Notes: generated by a model from the letters alone, not told the origin. Positions 43,839-54,968 are shown, numbered from the stretch's first letter. The stretch is 64,000 nucleotides of DNA from Heliopora coerulea (GCA_030142905.1 JASJOG010000217.1:268501-332500); one strand, 5' to 3'. A program made the numbers and translations.

Positions 43839-45260
43839 ATGTGCAAATATGTGCGAAATTCAGATTATGAACATGACGTACATTTGTATAAGGAAAATAG
43901 CTCTTGCTGTTTTGGTGCTTTTCGACCTGGAAGAGGAAAGAAAACCTACACCAAGAAGGTTGTGGATTGGAAAAAAAAGAGAGATGGATGTTATAATAGA
44001 CTTGTAAAAGAGCTGGAGATAGAAGACAAACTCGCTTATAGTGATTTCTTGTAGATCAAATAGCTTGTTGGGTTGAAAAGAAAGACACAGTTATGCAAAG
44101 AAGTATTAAGCCTGATGAGAGAATGGCTGTAATGTTAAGATATCTGGCCACTGGAGAAACTTTCAAATCCCTGGAATATAGTTTTTGCATAAGTCACACA
44201 ACAATCTCTACAATAGTTAATGAGACCTGTGAAGCAATCCATTAACTCATGTGTCTAACATATTTAAAAATGCCTTCTACTGAAAGTGAGTGGTTTTCTT
44301 TGGCAAAATGGTTTGAATCTTGTTGGCATTTCTTAAGTACATTGGGTGCTATTGATGGGAAGAGGATAATAATTCTGCAGCTGATTATTATGATTACAAA
44401 CGTCATAATAACATCATTCATATTGCAGTATTTGGTGCCAACGTCAGAACAAATGGACATGCCTCCTATGGAAGTGTCTGGCTAAGGAGTGACCTTAAAC
44501 AGATTTTTTGCTCTCAAGTCAACCCCCTGAACTTTCTACTACTTAGACCACTTCCAGGAAGAAAAATGTCCTTACCATATGTGGTGACAGGAGATGATAC
44601 ATTTGGTTTGAGTACTTGATGAAGCCCTATCCTCAGTCTGGTCTGGATATTGAGAAAAAAGTTTATAACTATAGAATGGCTTTGGCATTACGGCAAATTG
44701 ATATTGAGTGCTCAGGACACTCATTCTTCTAGAACCAAAACCAGTTGTGCAGATAAGGTAAGCACCAGCAAACATAGGTGTTGCATAGTATTTTGAGCAA
44801 AAGTTGAATTTAAATTAATAATGTAAATAAATATATACACTCTAAGATAGTACAAATTGTAGTAAATGTAAACTATCAGGACCAGCCACCCTCCAATGTC
44901 ATTGAGCAGGCATGGCAGATGGTTCATCTACAAACCTATTGAGAGGCAAGGGCACACTTTAATACTTTACTCTAGCTAATGCTAGATGATTTTGCTCATT
45001 GAAGGGATGAGCCCAGTCCCTTTGTGAGTTAACTACTAACAGGAAGGTAAACTGTTTCCATAAACGAATTTTTTCTTTTTAGGCCTGATGCCCCAAAATC
45101 ACTAATCGACGACTATGAGGATGAACTCACATGAGAAGCTACCCCTGGGTTATGGAGATCAGACTCAACATCATTATCTTGGCAGAAATAATTTTCTAAA
45201 AATCCCAAATCAAATGGGGAGGAATTTGAAGAATATTTCAACAATGAAGACAAAGTGGAA
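43839..45260 (+). pseudogene. PIF/Harbinger transposase with an apparent intron
   Basis: Plus-strand blocks: FRPGRGKKTYTKKVVDW and ELEIEDKLAYSDFL (43,839-44,054), RSIKPDERMAVMLRYLATGE, SYLEYS-like and HTTISTIVNETCEAI, then TESEWFSLAKWFESCWHFLS, GAIDGKRI (first catalytic D), ADYYDYKRHNNIIHIAVFGA, PLPGRKMSLPYVVTGDDTF (third acidic position) and TLILLEPKPVVQIR, which stops at a splice donor (44,757|GTAAGC). A second exon candidate after TTTTTTCTTTTTAG starts at 45,083 and reads LIDDYEDEL, PGLWRSDSTSL and EEFEEYFNNEDKVE, matching the transposase C-terminus. The middle acidic residue appears lost (GANVRTNGHASYG), and there are stops. Confidence 0.85.
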
Positions 45261-46656
45261 TAGATTAAGATACTAGAAGGGAATAGGTGTCAATATTATC
45301 CCAGTAATTGTATAATACTTCCATACCACCATGTTTGAGGTCTTTCAGCTTTTGTTTAATGCCAACCCTTGTCAAATACCAAATGTCAAATACCATAACT
45401 GATTTTTCAAAACCATGTTTTATGTTTGTGGATAAAGATTTGAACATGAGAAAACAAGCATTATTTGAAGGCAAAGTTCAAAAACAATTTCAACAGTAAT
45501 TGCTTAGCTTAACAAGTAAACAAGTCAAATGCCAGGTTTCTTCTTCACAAGCATCGCACAGGTCAGATTCATCATCATAACACACAATGGGTTTTCCCAT
45601 GTCATGTACCCCAGCTGTCCTTCTTTCGAATTCTTTATCACAGCCAGTATAATTACTATCTGATGCATTCCCCTTTCCGTCTGTCATAGTATTTTGTGGG
45701 TTTACCTAAGCAAAGAAAACATCAATGAATGTACCATAATTATTACATTGTCATTGGCATTCATTTCATTACCAGTCTCTTAGCCAAGGGTATACTTAAC
45801 CCAATTTTATCAGAGCAGGGGGCATCCATGAACTTTTTAGTTTACCTGATTGTTTTCTTTTTGTAGACTGCCTGGATATGTTTTTCAACATGTTCAGGTG
45901 TCAAGGAAATAGGACATACATAATTTAGCAGGTAGTTTGTTTAATGCTGCATTTTTTTTTTTTGTCAAAAAAGATGTTCACGGTTACTTTTCAATGCCAG
46001 CTTTTGCCTGAAGTTTGTGGTTTTCTGAAAGAGAGTGTGACACCCCTACTCTCATCTGGTGGTTAATTTCAGTCCTTGGAATGTAGCTTACATTTTCAGT
46101 ATGTATCTGGGCAGTGAGTAATCCTCTACTATCTTGTTTGTAGGCTGGCATGCTGAATGAGGGACTACTAGGAATCACTTCAGCTTCCATATCAACATTA
46201 AAAAAAAATCACTAATCCTTTTCTTGGGCAGGATCTTCTTAGGGTGTCAGCAACAGATTTTGCAAATGTTTGCCCCTCATCCTGTCATATCTGCATTGTA
46301 ATGGTTTGACAAGATTGTTTTAGGGCAGCAATAGCAGCATGATACATTTCTATTGTTTTTTTCTGTTGTATCGCCACTAGATTTGCAGCATCTTCCTTCC
46401 TTCTTTATACAGGGTTCACATATAGACTCATCCAACTGATGAAAAGCTCATGTAAACATTATGCTGTTATAAAATTTCCATATTGGAATAAACACACAGT
46501 ATCTGTCTTACTTTTCTTGCTCCCTTCATGCCTGGTTAGGTTCTTGTTAAATATTAACTTCAGAATGTGCCATTGTTTCAGACAATTGTTTCCAGCACCT
46601 CAACTAATTTCTCCAAAATAGCAGATCGCTTGCATTCCTTATTATTGTGATTCCAT
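45261..46656. other. Unassigned DNA with short minus-strand frames
   Basis: Minus-strand frames at 45,265-45,474 (contains VMVFDIWYLTRVGIKQKLKD), 45,490-45,687 (cysteine pairs CDACEEE) and 45,984-46,190 may be scraps of repeat proteins. The first faintly resembles a block (DIWHFIKG..KKL) in THAP/Kolobok-associated transposases; I would not name it. A T-run lies near 45,953. Confidence 0.25.
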
Positions 46657-47313
46657 ATGAGCATGTGTTCTTTGAAAAAATTTATGAAGCTATTGTTTTC
46701 ATTGTCTGTCCATTTTGGAATAAGAAGAATGGATCTAGAAAGTTCAGGTCACATAGAATCATTATGGCTTGAAATTACGTTTAATAAGTCAGTATCAATA
46801 TTACTCTGTACAGTATATATCTGCCATGAAATTTTAATGCCTTGGCATGGATGAACCTTTTTGAAACTCAACTGGAAAATGCCTATCTTGATTGTAATGG
46901 GTGACTTTAACGTGGACCTTTTGAGTCAAGAAGAAAATTTTGTGTATTGGTTGGAAGCGATGAACCTGTTCAATTTAAAACAAATAATCGAAGAACCTAC
47001 AAGGATTACACCATGTACCGCTTCCCTCATCAACCATATCTATGTATCAAATCCAGAGAAGGTTCGGGCTGTTAAAGTCTCAAAAATTTTAAGTGATCAT
47101 TTTCCGACAAGCTTTGTATATAAAGCTACTTTTGGGAACAAACAGTGCCATTTTGTGATTAAATTTCGTTCCTTCAAGAATTTTGATGAACCTTTATTTC
47201 TTAATGATCTAAATTCTGTACCTTGGTCAATACTTCATACTTATGCTGATCCATCCAATGCACTTGATGTTGCAAACTTGCATGCACCATTTCAGAAGAA
47301 ACAACCTAATTAG
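46657..47313 (+). pseudogene. LINE endonuclease fragment
   Basis: Two plus-strand frames give the C-terminal half of an AP-like endonuclease: HIESLWLEITFNKSVSILLC, then MPILIVMGDFNVDLLSQEEN (catalytic D and N), LKQIIEEPTRITPCTASLIN, HIYVSNPEKV and KILSDHFPTSFVYKA (catalytic SDH). The domain cuts target DNA for retrotransposition. Neither an upstream N-terminus nor a downstream reverse transcriptase is present, so it is truncated at both ends. A stop at 46,852 and a frame change break it. Confidence 0.8.
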
Positions 47314-47840
47314 ATGTCTGATACAATAGTAAAAGCTATGTCTCAGAGAGAACACTTCAAATCAAATGGTTACAATTAGATCAGCAAAAGTAGAGTTTTA
47401 CCAATTTATAATTGAACTTGGCTTAAGCCAAGAATTAGCTCATCCACATACAGATATAAATGTAAGATAGAGGGATGGCAGACAGGTTTTCCTCCTCCAC
47501 ACAAAATAAAAAAATACAGTAAAGAAATAAGCCAACACTCTCCACTTAAAGGAATAATTGGATAATGTTATAATTATGGGATTGAAGTTTCATGACTTCA
47601 AGGGAATATTTGCCTTGTTTTTACCAACATACTGAAATTAAGAAGTTTCTTTTACATATTTTGTAACTAGTTTAAAAAGAGCCAATTCCTTTACAACTTA
47701 GAATTAGTCCTTATTATATTGTTGGGTGTGGCAATGATTTCTTCCCCCCTTATTTTTTAACCAGTAAGTTTTGAAGTTCATATTCAGGTTTAAGCCTCAC
47801 TTTCCTTATCTTTTTATGAAGTGTGAGAAAATAAACTATT
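47314..47840. other. Non-coding DNA
   Basis: No recognised feature between the LINE fragment and the CACTA transposase. Confidence 0.4.
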
Positions 47841-49364
47841 TTACAATTGCATCTCAAGAAAAGATACGTGTGCAAGCAACAGCCATGACATAATTCTATT
47901 TAAACCAGTCAAATCTATTTTGCAAATAAAGTAGCCTGCTCTGTGCACTATTTTTGATGTTACTTCCAGAAGCGAGTTTATTTGTACCAACCTTATGTAC
48001 AAAACTACAAATATCCTGGAAATTGAGTAGATTTCGCCTAGTCTTGAAAGGCAGTCCACTCGAATGGGTTTTAAAATAGCCAATGTGTTAACATGCTGAG
48101 TACCATGAAAATCTTCAACAGCATGCGGTTGTTGGCTTCAAACATGAAGGCTGAAGTAGCCCATAATGGACTGCAATATCTGACTCCATCTGCCAAGTGG
48201 GTAAGGTGATGAACATTGAACTTGCATGCAGATAAGCCATACAAACCTTCCATTTCAACAACAAATTTGTTCATAGAACTGGTGATCCTATCACCCAAGA
48301 GGCAAAAGATACCATGGACAAAAAGGAAAAAGTGTCTCAGGTAAGTGTCTGAAAGAATACCATGGAGTATCAGCAGAACATAAATGCTCCCCATAATTTC
48401 CGCTTTTGCAATGAAGGTAGAGCCCTTGATATCTCAGATGGTGGAGATAAGGATGTCAACCTGGCATTGAGCTCTGCTATTTGCCGACCGACATATAAAT
48501 CATTGCCATGATTTTTTGAGTCCAACCACAAATTTGTCAGCTAACATGTTTCCCATTGGCAGACTGAATGCATGTATTCTGGAGTAAAACATTGGACAGT
48601 ATCAAATGTTGGGAATCCTTCAATGACGGAAATTCCTTTGACACCCATGACAGCTTCTCCAGTTTCATTGGCTTGAATTTGCATATTGCCCTTGTTCCCT
48701 TGCTATTCTCAAAACAGGATCACCACAGAAGGGGTAATAACAGGTTGGTGGGCCACTGTCTTTCATTACACATACTCCAGGATGTTTGCACCAGTTGCAG
48801 CCATGCTCTCCATTAAACTGCTTGCAGGAGAGTCATTGGAGCATATCAAAGGGAAGACTTTCTGAGGAACTTCCTCAACTGTAAACACAAAGTCACTTCT
48901 CTACATCCCTCAACAAATGGCCTTAGGAATGTGTTCATGTTGGTTTTCTTTTGACCAAACCATTGTCCTGTCATGAGAATGTTACTGGATTGTAGGGAGG
49001 GGCCAATTCATTCACCATGCACTGAATTGGCCATAGGGAATACAATGTTAACTTAAATACAGGAACAGCATCAGTGTTCCAAATTAGTGTGATATTCCTT
49101 GATAGGTTGTGTTTCTGTACCAGTTGCTTACACAATACAGATGAAGTAATGTCCGATATGTAGAGTTTTTGGGTCGTTAAATCACGATTTGTCGAATAAG
49201 GATGCAACTTTTAATAATTTAGCAGGTCAACCAGCTGCTGCTTTAGTGGTAGGTACAAGAAAAAGTTGCCACACTTCATGCAGTCATCAGCAATTACTTC
49301 CTCTGCACAATCACTACAGTTTTTTCTTGTCTTGTCTTTTTCCAAATAGGCCACAAAAGTGAAC
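47841..49364 (-). pseudogene. CACTA/EnSpm transposase, main exon (broken)
   Basis: Minus strand from a splice-acceptor-like site (ttttaacatatttcag before 49,364) downward: CSDCAEEVIADDCMKCGNFF and LYLPLKQQLVDLL, ITLIWNTDAVPVFKLTLYSL (catalytic-region NTD..PVFK), WPIQCMVNELAPPYNPV, NGEHGCNWCKHPGVCV, then FNVHHLTHLADGVRYCSPLW followed by ATSAFMFEANNRMLL. The last part corresponds to the DUF4218-like block, and the earlier part to the transposase_21 block, of CACTA elements; the layout is that of animal EnSpm transposases. Many stops. The upstream exon is at 49,885-50,062. Confidence 0.75.
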
Positions 49365-49504
49365 CTGAAATATGTTAAAATATTGAATTTTAATATCTAA
49401 TTGAGACAAGTAATATTCAGCCTCTTGATCACACAACTTGTTATCAAATGAAATGTCAAACAATATTTGTAATATACTCTATTCTTTCCTAGCATTACCA
49501 CCAT

Positions 49505-49711
49505 TATGCAGGGTGAGCCAAAAGTAGGTGGATGGTAGGTTGAATAGGGTTTGTGTTACATTATACTGTATATTACAGCTAGATTTATGTAAATTATATT
49601 AAATTTAAATTATAAAATAAAATTCATTTTTTTCTTTTCTATACTTGTTTATATAATCTCAAAATAAACGTTATCATTTACTGTCCACCTACTTTTGGCT
49701 CACCCTGTATA
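49505..49711. mobile_element. Mariner-type MITE in the CACTA intron
   Basis: Inverted repeats of 24 bases or more, CAGGGTGAGCCAAAAGTAGG TGGA at the left (from 49,509) and the exact complement ending CACCCTG at 49,707, with TA dinucleotides at the outer edges (TATG / TATA). About 200 bp with no coding capacity; the centre is AT-rich. The CAGGGTG..CCAAAAGT repeat is typical of mariner-derived non-autonomous elements. It lies between the two CACTA exon candidates. Confidence 0.9.
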
Positions 49712-49884
49712 TACACAAAACTCGAGCCATGCTCTTAAGTCTTGGCTCATTGGCAGTTACTCAAACATTGTAAACATTATGTTAATATGTAGACAGGTTA
49801 TCTTTATGTGCATACTGAATGGATTATTTACACTAAAAACTTGCTGTCATTAATTGAGAATGGTGTAAAGCCTATTTTACTTTA

Positions 49885-50062
49885 CTTTTCTCATCACTAT
49901 GCTATTTCCCACACAACATACAGCACATAATTGATAACTTCTCCACAAATACCTCAGATTCAGCTGAATTAAATGTCTTGTAAAATTTGTACGTGGGAAG
50001 ACATTTGGGAAGTGCAAATTTAGCACAGCCAGCAAGTCTGCCAAAGCTTCATCTGTCAAGCT
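49885..50062 (-). pseudogene. CACTA/EnSpm transposase, upstream exon
   Basis: The minus strand reads LTDEALADLLAVLNLHFPNV, then in a second frame LPTYKFYKTFNSAESEVFVE and KLSIMCCMLCGK. This matches the N-terminal region of animal EnSpm transposases (a helical LADLL..L....P..LP..YxF.K block before a cysteine pair). A donor-like GTAAAG follows at about 49,884. Its 5' side is cut at 50,063 by the LINE tail described next. Confidence 0.55.
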
Positions 50063-50201
50063 ATTTATTTATTTATTTATTCAAATCCAATTACACAGAT
50101 GATCAAAAATAAAGTAAAATACAAAAAAATCAAATATATTTACAAATATAAAAAGGTGAAAATCTGAGTAATTAGGCTGATAACAGAATAAAAATACTTT
50201 G
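50063..50201 (-). mobile_element. 3'-end scrap of a LINE with ATAA-type tail
   Basis: A (TTTA)5-like run at 50,063-50,082 (tatttatttatttatttatt) followed by an AT-rich stretch looks, on the minus strand, like the 3' UTR and short-tandem-repeat tail of a CR1-group LINE. It abuts the CACTA coding sequence on one side and is cut on the other by the gypsy element at 50,202. Confidence 0.4.
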
Positions 50202-50406
50202 TGACATAAACTTTTTCTTAGTTTACATTATTCTTGTGATGTTCGTGGTACTGAGCCCATGTTACGTTTAGTCAGTTGTTTATATTAGTATCTGAGCCCG
50301 CATTACGTTTCGTTAGAGTATTAATATGGCTTTTGCACAGAGACCACCATTTTGTTTTTTATATGAGTAGTAAGTTGAATAAAGCCAATTTAGTATGGCT
50401 CTGTCA
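50202..50406 (+). repeat. Gypsy 5' LTR (205 bp)
   Basis: Contains AATAAA (50,378-50,383) as polyadenylation signal. It is 41 bases longer than the 3' LTR because the motif CTGAGCCC..TTACGTTT occurs twice (about 50,252 and 50,295); the 3' LTR has it once. Otherwise the two align well. Confidence 0.93.
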
Positions 50407-50407
50407 A

Positions 50408-50420
50408 TTTATTCAACTTA
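50408..50420 (+). promoter_or_regulatory. Candidate self-priming site of the gypsy element
   Basis: One base after the LTR lies TTTATTCAACTTA. It is perfectly complementary, over 13 bases, to TAAGTTGAATAAA inside the 5' LTR (50,371-50,383), which is also conserved in the 3' LTR (54,212-54,224). The orientation is right for the LTR-derived RNA to pair with this site and prime synthesis into the LTR end, as in Tf1/sushi-type self-priming elements. No tRNA-like TGG start follows the LTR. Confidence 0.55.
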
Positions 50421-50429
50421 AAATATTTT

Positions 50430-51589
50430 ATGGATATGCTACTCAAACCAGCTCGACTTGACTTGGATCCAAACTCGGCTACGGCTGCTAAAGAATGGAA
50501 ACATTGGCTCAGAACCTTCAACAACTTCATCAATGAATGTGGTGAAAACGCTCCAGATAAGTACAGAACTCTTGTTAACTTTGTGTCACACAATGTTTAT
50601 GAGTATATTGAGGATTGTACGGATTATGACTCAGCAGTATCGGTGTTAGATTAACTGTTTATTAAAACGCCAAACGAAATTTTCGCTCGACATTTGCTTG
50701 CTACAAGACGGCAGAACCTGGCGAAACTCTTACAGAATTTCTCCAAGACCTTAGGAAACTCAGCATGAACTGTAACTTTAAGAATGTTACTGCTGAACAA
50801 TATCAAGAGGAATTGATTCACGATCCATTTATTAATGGCCTACTATCTCCATCGATCCACCAAAGACTCTTAGAAAACGCTCATTTGGATCTCAAAACCG
50901 CCTTTGACCAAGCGAATGCCTTAGACTTGGCACAGAAAAATGCTGAAGCATATGCTACGCCTGGGTCAGTAACAGATGCTGCAGTTGCCAACTCCTCTGG
51001 TCATCAGACCACCGAAATCCCAGTACCTGATGAAACTCCTCTGACTGCAACACTTACGTCAAAGAAGTGCTATTTCTGTGGTGGTTCCGTTCACAACAGG
51101 CGAAATTGTCCAGCTCGAAACTCTCAGTGTAACAACTGGGGGAAAAAGGGCCATTATGCTAAAGTGTGTATGTCAAAAGCCGCGAAAGCCTCCGCAAGTA
51201 CCACAGCTTCAATTTTCCCACCTGCACTTTGTTCAATTATCGCTGCCGCATGTCCAGAGAGCCTGATGCAAGCCTCTGTGAAAGTTACTGTTCATGGAAA
51301 TGTCCTAACGGCGCTTCTTGATTCTGGTAGTTCAGATAGTTTCATAAGTGGAAACGTAGCTAAATACCTGAGTCTTAAAGTCCACCCGTCATCCCAGGAT
51401 ATATCTATGGCCCTCCCATCTCTCAAGACCCGTATTATTGGTTACTGCTTTGCAGATATCAACCTTAATCAACGCACCTACTCGTCTGTTCATCTGGGAG
51501 TACTCAATAATCTTTGTAGTGACATTATTCTTGGCCAAGACTTCCAAAAACAGTCATATTTGAATTTGGTGGCACTAAACCAGAGTTGA
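50430..51589 (+). pseudogene. Gypsy Gag and protease
   Basis: A first frame (50,430-50,654) starts MDMLLKPARLDLDPNSATAA and includes WKHWLRTFNNFINE, typical of Gag. After frame loss, the frame 50,765-51,589 continues with DPFINGLLSPSIHQRLLENA, a first zinc knuckle CYFCGGSVHNRRNC, a second damaged knuckle CNNWGKKGHYAKVC (tryptophan for the second cysteine), and the protease site ALLDSGSSDSFIS with DIILGQDF downstream. Gag packages RNA; the protease processes the polyprotein. At least two frameshifts separate the parts. Confidence 0.9.
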
Positions 51590-53960
51590 TAATTCCGAAG
51601 TTTACACCAGTCTGTGCCCTCTCTGCTGCCTCTGTTGAGGAACCATCCCTTTTCACAAATCTCATTCCTGGCTGCAAACCTTTTGCACGTAAATCATGGC
51701 GTTTCAGCAAGGAAGATCAGAAGTTTATACAACAAGAAATCACCAAACTCCTCTCTGAAGGGATTATAGAACCCAGTGTCTCACCTTGGAGAGCACAAGT
51801 TGTTGTTGCCAAGGACCCATCACACTGACGTGACAAGCAACTCTGTGTTGATTACTCACAAACAATCAATCAATACACAGAACTAGATGCATACACCCTC
51901 CCTCGCATTGACGAACTGGTCAACCACCTTGCACTTTACAAAGTTTTTTCCACTTTTGACCTTAAGAGTGCTTATCATCAAGTACCGATAAAAGAGACGG
52001 ATCGAAAGTATACTGGATTTGAGGCTAATGGAAGACTATATCAATTCTGTCGTATACCTTTTGGAGTTACAAATGGCGTTGCCGTTTTCCAGAGGGCAAT
52101 GGACAGGTTCGTTGAAGAGGAGGGGCTCAAAGACACTTTTCCCTACCTGGATAACATAACAGTCGCAGGACGTGACCAAAAGGAACATGACAAAAATGTT
52201 CAGAAATTCCATGAGGCAGTTCGACGCAGGAACCTTACTCTTAACGAAAAGCAAAACGGTAGAATCCAAATCATCTATCAACATACTTGGATACTGTGTT
52301 GGTAATGGCATGATCACCCCTGACCAGGAAAGACTCCTTTCCCTCCAGGAATTTCCACCCCTGGGAATATCCGCTCTCTCCGAAGGGTGGTCAGTATGTT
52401 TGCTTATTATGCTAAGTGGATACCGAACTTCTCTGACAAGATAAGACCCTTGAGACAGGCTACAACCTTTCCATTAGACGCTGCTCCCCTAGTTGCATTT
52501 AACATGCTCAAAAAGGAACTAGAGAATGCAGCACTACACACAATTGATGAAAGTCTTCCTTTTGTAGTTGAATGCGATGCCTCAGAAGTTGCCATTTCTA
52601 CCGTGCTAAATCAGGGTGGTCGACCTGTCGCTTTCATGTCCTGGACCCTCCAAAATAGCGAACTGCACTATCCTTCAGTTGAGAAAGAGGCAATGGCTAT
52701 CATAGAAGCAGTCCATGAGTGGCGGCACTTCCTTGCCAGTCGTCACTTCACACTTGTAACTGATCAACGTTCTGTGGCCTTTATGTTTGACAACAGGAAA
52801 CGCACAAAGATTAAGAACAACAGGATCCAGAACTGGCGACTAGAACTAGCCTCTTTCAGCTATACAGTGGAGTACCGACCAGGCAAAGACAATGCAGCCC
52901 CAGATTCCTTTACACGTGCGTTTACTGCCTCCATGTCAACGTCGAACCTCACTGAAATCGATGCTGCTCTGTGTCATCCAGGTGTGACTCGGATGCTACA
53001 TTTTGTGAGATCAAAGAATCTTCCGTATTCCACTGAAGAAGTCAAAAGAGTTTGTTCAGCGTGCAGAATCTGTGCACAGCTCAAGCCTCAGTTTTACTGC
53101 CCACAGCCAATGGAACGACTCAGCATTGACTTCAAGGGCCCACTACCTACCTCATCTCGCAATGCATACATACCTCCCGTAGTGGACGAGTACTCGCGTT
53201 TTCCTTTGCATTCCCATGCCCAAATATGCACTCATCAACGGTCATCAAGTGCCTCGACCAGATATTTTCACTTTGTGGTATGCCCAACTATATTCAGACC
53301 GTGGTGCTTCTTTTCTTTCCCGAGAACTTAAGGAGTACCTAGCGCAACGAGGAATAGCAACAAGCAGAACTACACCATATCATCCAATTGGAAACGGCCA
53401 GGCTGAACGGTACAATGGTATCATCTGGAAGGCTGTTTGTCTTGCCCTTGAGTCAACGAATCTTCCTGTTTCAAGTTGGGAACTTGTGCTTCCAGATGTT
53501 CTTCATTCCATAAGGTCACTTCTCTCTACTGCTACTAATACAACTCCCCACGAGAGGTTTTTCAACTTTCATCACATGGTACATCATTACCATCACGGCT
53601 ACATTCCCCTGGGCCAGTTCTGTTGCGGCGATTTGTTCAAACAAGCAAAAATGATCCCCTTGTTGATGAAGTAGACGTAACAAGTGCCAACCCATCCTAT
53701 GCATGTGTGAAGTATAAGGATGGAAGAGAATCAACCATTTTTCTACAAGATCTGGCTCCATGCCCACCCACTCTCTTACAGAATGAGGCACCAGAGGAAG
53801 TTCCCAGTGATAAAGAGAACAGTCAACCCCAACACCAACCGACTCCCCAGATCCAGAACAACATCCAGTGACCCCAATGCCCACTGTTCTCCCAGATCCA
53901 GAAGAGCATCCAATAACCCCAACACCAACTGCACCCCCTGACTCCAAACAGCGCCCGATT
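51586..53960 (+). pseudogene. Gypsy reverse transcriptase, RNase H and integrase
   Basis: In order, across several frames: FIQQEITKLLSEGIIEPSVS (RT start), FSTFDLKSAYHQVPI-like sequence at about 51,950 (first catalytic D), YLDNITVAGRDQKEHDKN (YLDN in place of YLDD; YLDNV/I is usual in this clade), RNase H with FVVECDASEVAISTVLNQGG and HYPSVEKEAMAIIEAVHEWR, integrase with CSACRICAQLKPQFY (zinc), LSIDFKGPLP, YSDRGASFLSRELKEYL and GNGQAERYNG (DDE residues). A proline-rich C-terminal tail has a 45-bp repeat. No chromodomain seen. Frameshifts near 52,300, 53,215 and 53,670. Confidence 0.92.
53826..53945 (+). repeat. 45-bp tandem repeat in the gypsy C-terminal region
   Basis: About 2.6 copies of a 45-base, 15-codon unit: each contains CCAGATCCAGAA followed by CATCCA and a CCCCAA(C/T) start. 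Translated, units read like PTPTxPPDPEEHPVT, a proline/acidic repeat. It lies between integrase and the 3' LTR and is probably an expandable linker of the polyprotein. Confidence 0.7.
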
Positions 53961-54083
53961 CCTCAAGCAAGTGAGTTGCGACATTCTTCTCATCAAGTTA
54001 AACCACCATCTCGTTATGGTTGGTAGGACTGTACAAAGTGCAAAATGCTTCATGCGTTAGTTTGAACTTTTAGGGAGGAAGAA

Positions 54084-54247
54084 TGACATGAACTTTATCT
54101 TAGTTTACATTATTCTTGTGATGTTCGTGGCACTGAGCCCGCATTACGTTTCGTTAGAGTATTAATATGGCTTTCGGACAGAGACCACCATTTTGCTTTT
54201 TATTTGAGTTGTAAGTTGAATAAAGCCAATTTAGTATGGCTCTGTCA
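54084..54247 (+). repeat. Gypsy 3' LTR (164 bp)
   Basis: Starts TGACATGAACTTTATC and ends GGCTCTGTCA. Contains the conserved TAAGTTGAATAAA at 54,212-54,224. Shorter than the 5' LTR by one 41-bp unit. Confidence 0.93.
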
Positions 54248-54968
54248 CTTTGCGCCCTGCTAATAACTGCTCCTTGATAAACAGGCCCTATGAAATCACA
54301 AATTGAAGAAGATTCAGGGATTGGGCTTGTTGGACAATTATGGCCACCTTCTTTATTTCCACTTGTAATCAGACGATTTTACTGCATATCACATTAAAAT
54401 AAGGTGAAATCGACAGACATTCTTTAGGAGCTAGTGCAGCATTGGTCAGTGAATTTTATGAGGGTAACTATTTTAATCAGTGGTGTAACAGACTATGGTC
54501 AGAGTTAGAGCAACTCCTAAGGGGCCCCCAATGAATCTGTAAAGACAATTGAGATTAAAGTCTTGAAATATATGTCGATACTGAGGGGGTCCCAGTAATT
54601 CCATTATGCCACTGATTTTATTCATTCCTAATTGTTTCTTCTAATGTAAAGTGGCTGTCTTAATGTTGTAATTTCCTGTTCAACGTCAATATGAAAATTC
54701 AAAAGACATCAATTTTAAATAGGCTAGAGCTATTGAAACATAAACATTTTAGAGAAAAAAAGTGGTTTGATATGTTTTGATATTTTGATTAATTAAACTG
54801 TTCTATCTTTCATGCTGTATATATCTTAAAACTCAATGCTTTCTGCTGAAACCATTCACAGGGTCTCATCAAATAACAAATCAGTGAAACTAGGTTTGAA
54901 AAAATATACACACCAAACCTGTTGATATCCAGAAATAACTTTTATTACATCATGGTTTCTGAGAGATC
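54248..54968. other. Non-coding DNA
   Basis: After the CTTTG duplication no coding sequence is recognised. It may include the continuation of the LINE scrap or CACTA element into which the gypsy element inserted, but nothing diagnostic is visible. Confidence 0.4.

Larger units (their letters stand above)
50202..54247 (+). mobile_element. Complete Ty3/gypsy LTR retrotransposon
   Basis: LTRs at 50,202-50,406 and 54,084-54,247, both starting TGACAT and ending GGCTCTGTCA, flanked by a 5-bp target duplication CTTTG (50,197-50,201 and 54,248-54,252). Between them lie gag with zinc knuckles, protease, reverse transcriptase, RNase H and integrase, in broken frames. Right before the 3' LTR is a purine-rich AGGGAGGAAGAA tract suited to plus-strand priming. 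The primer-binding site looks self-complementary to the LTR rather than to a tRNA. Confidence 0.95.

Noticed and set aside
45265..45687. Kolobok or THAP-type transposase fragment
   Set aside because: Only one short block is vaguely similar; no THAP finger, no catalytic motif and no ends, so no name is given.
53516..54053. Glycine/serine-rich minus-strand frames (53,516-53,947 and others)
   Set aside because: They are the antisense of the 45-bp proline-rich repeat in the gypsy polyprotein.
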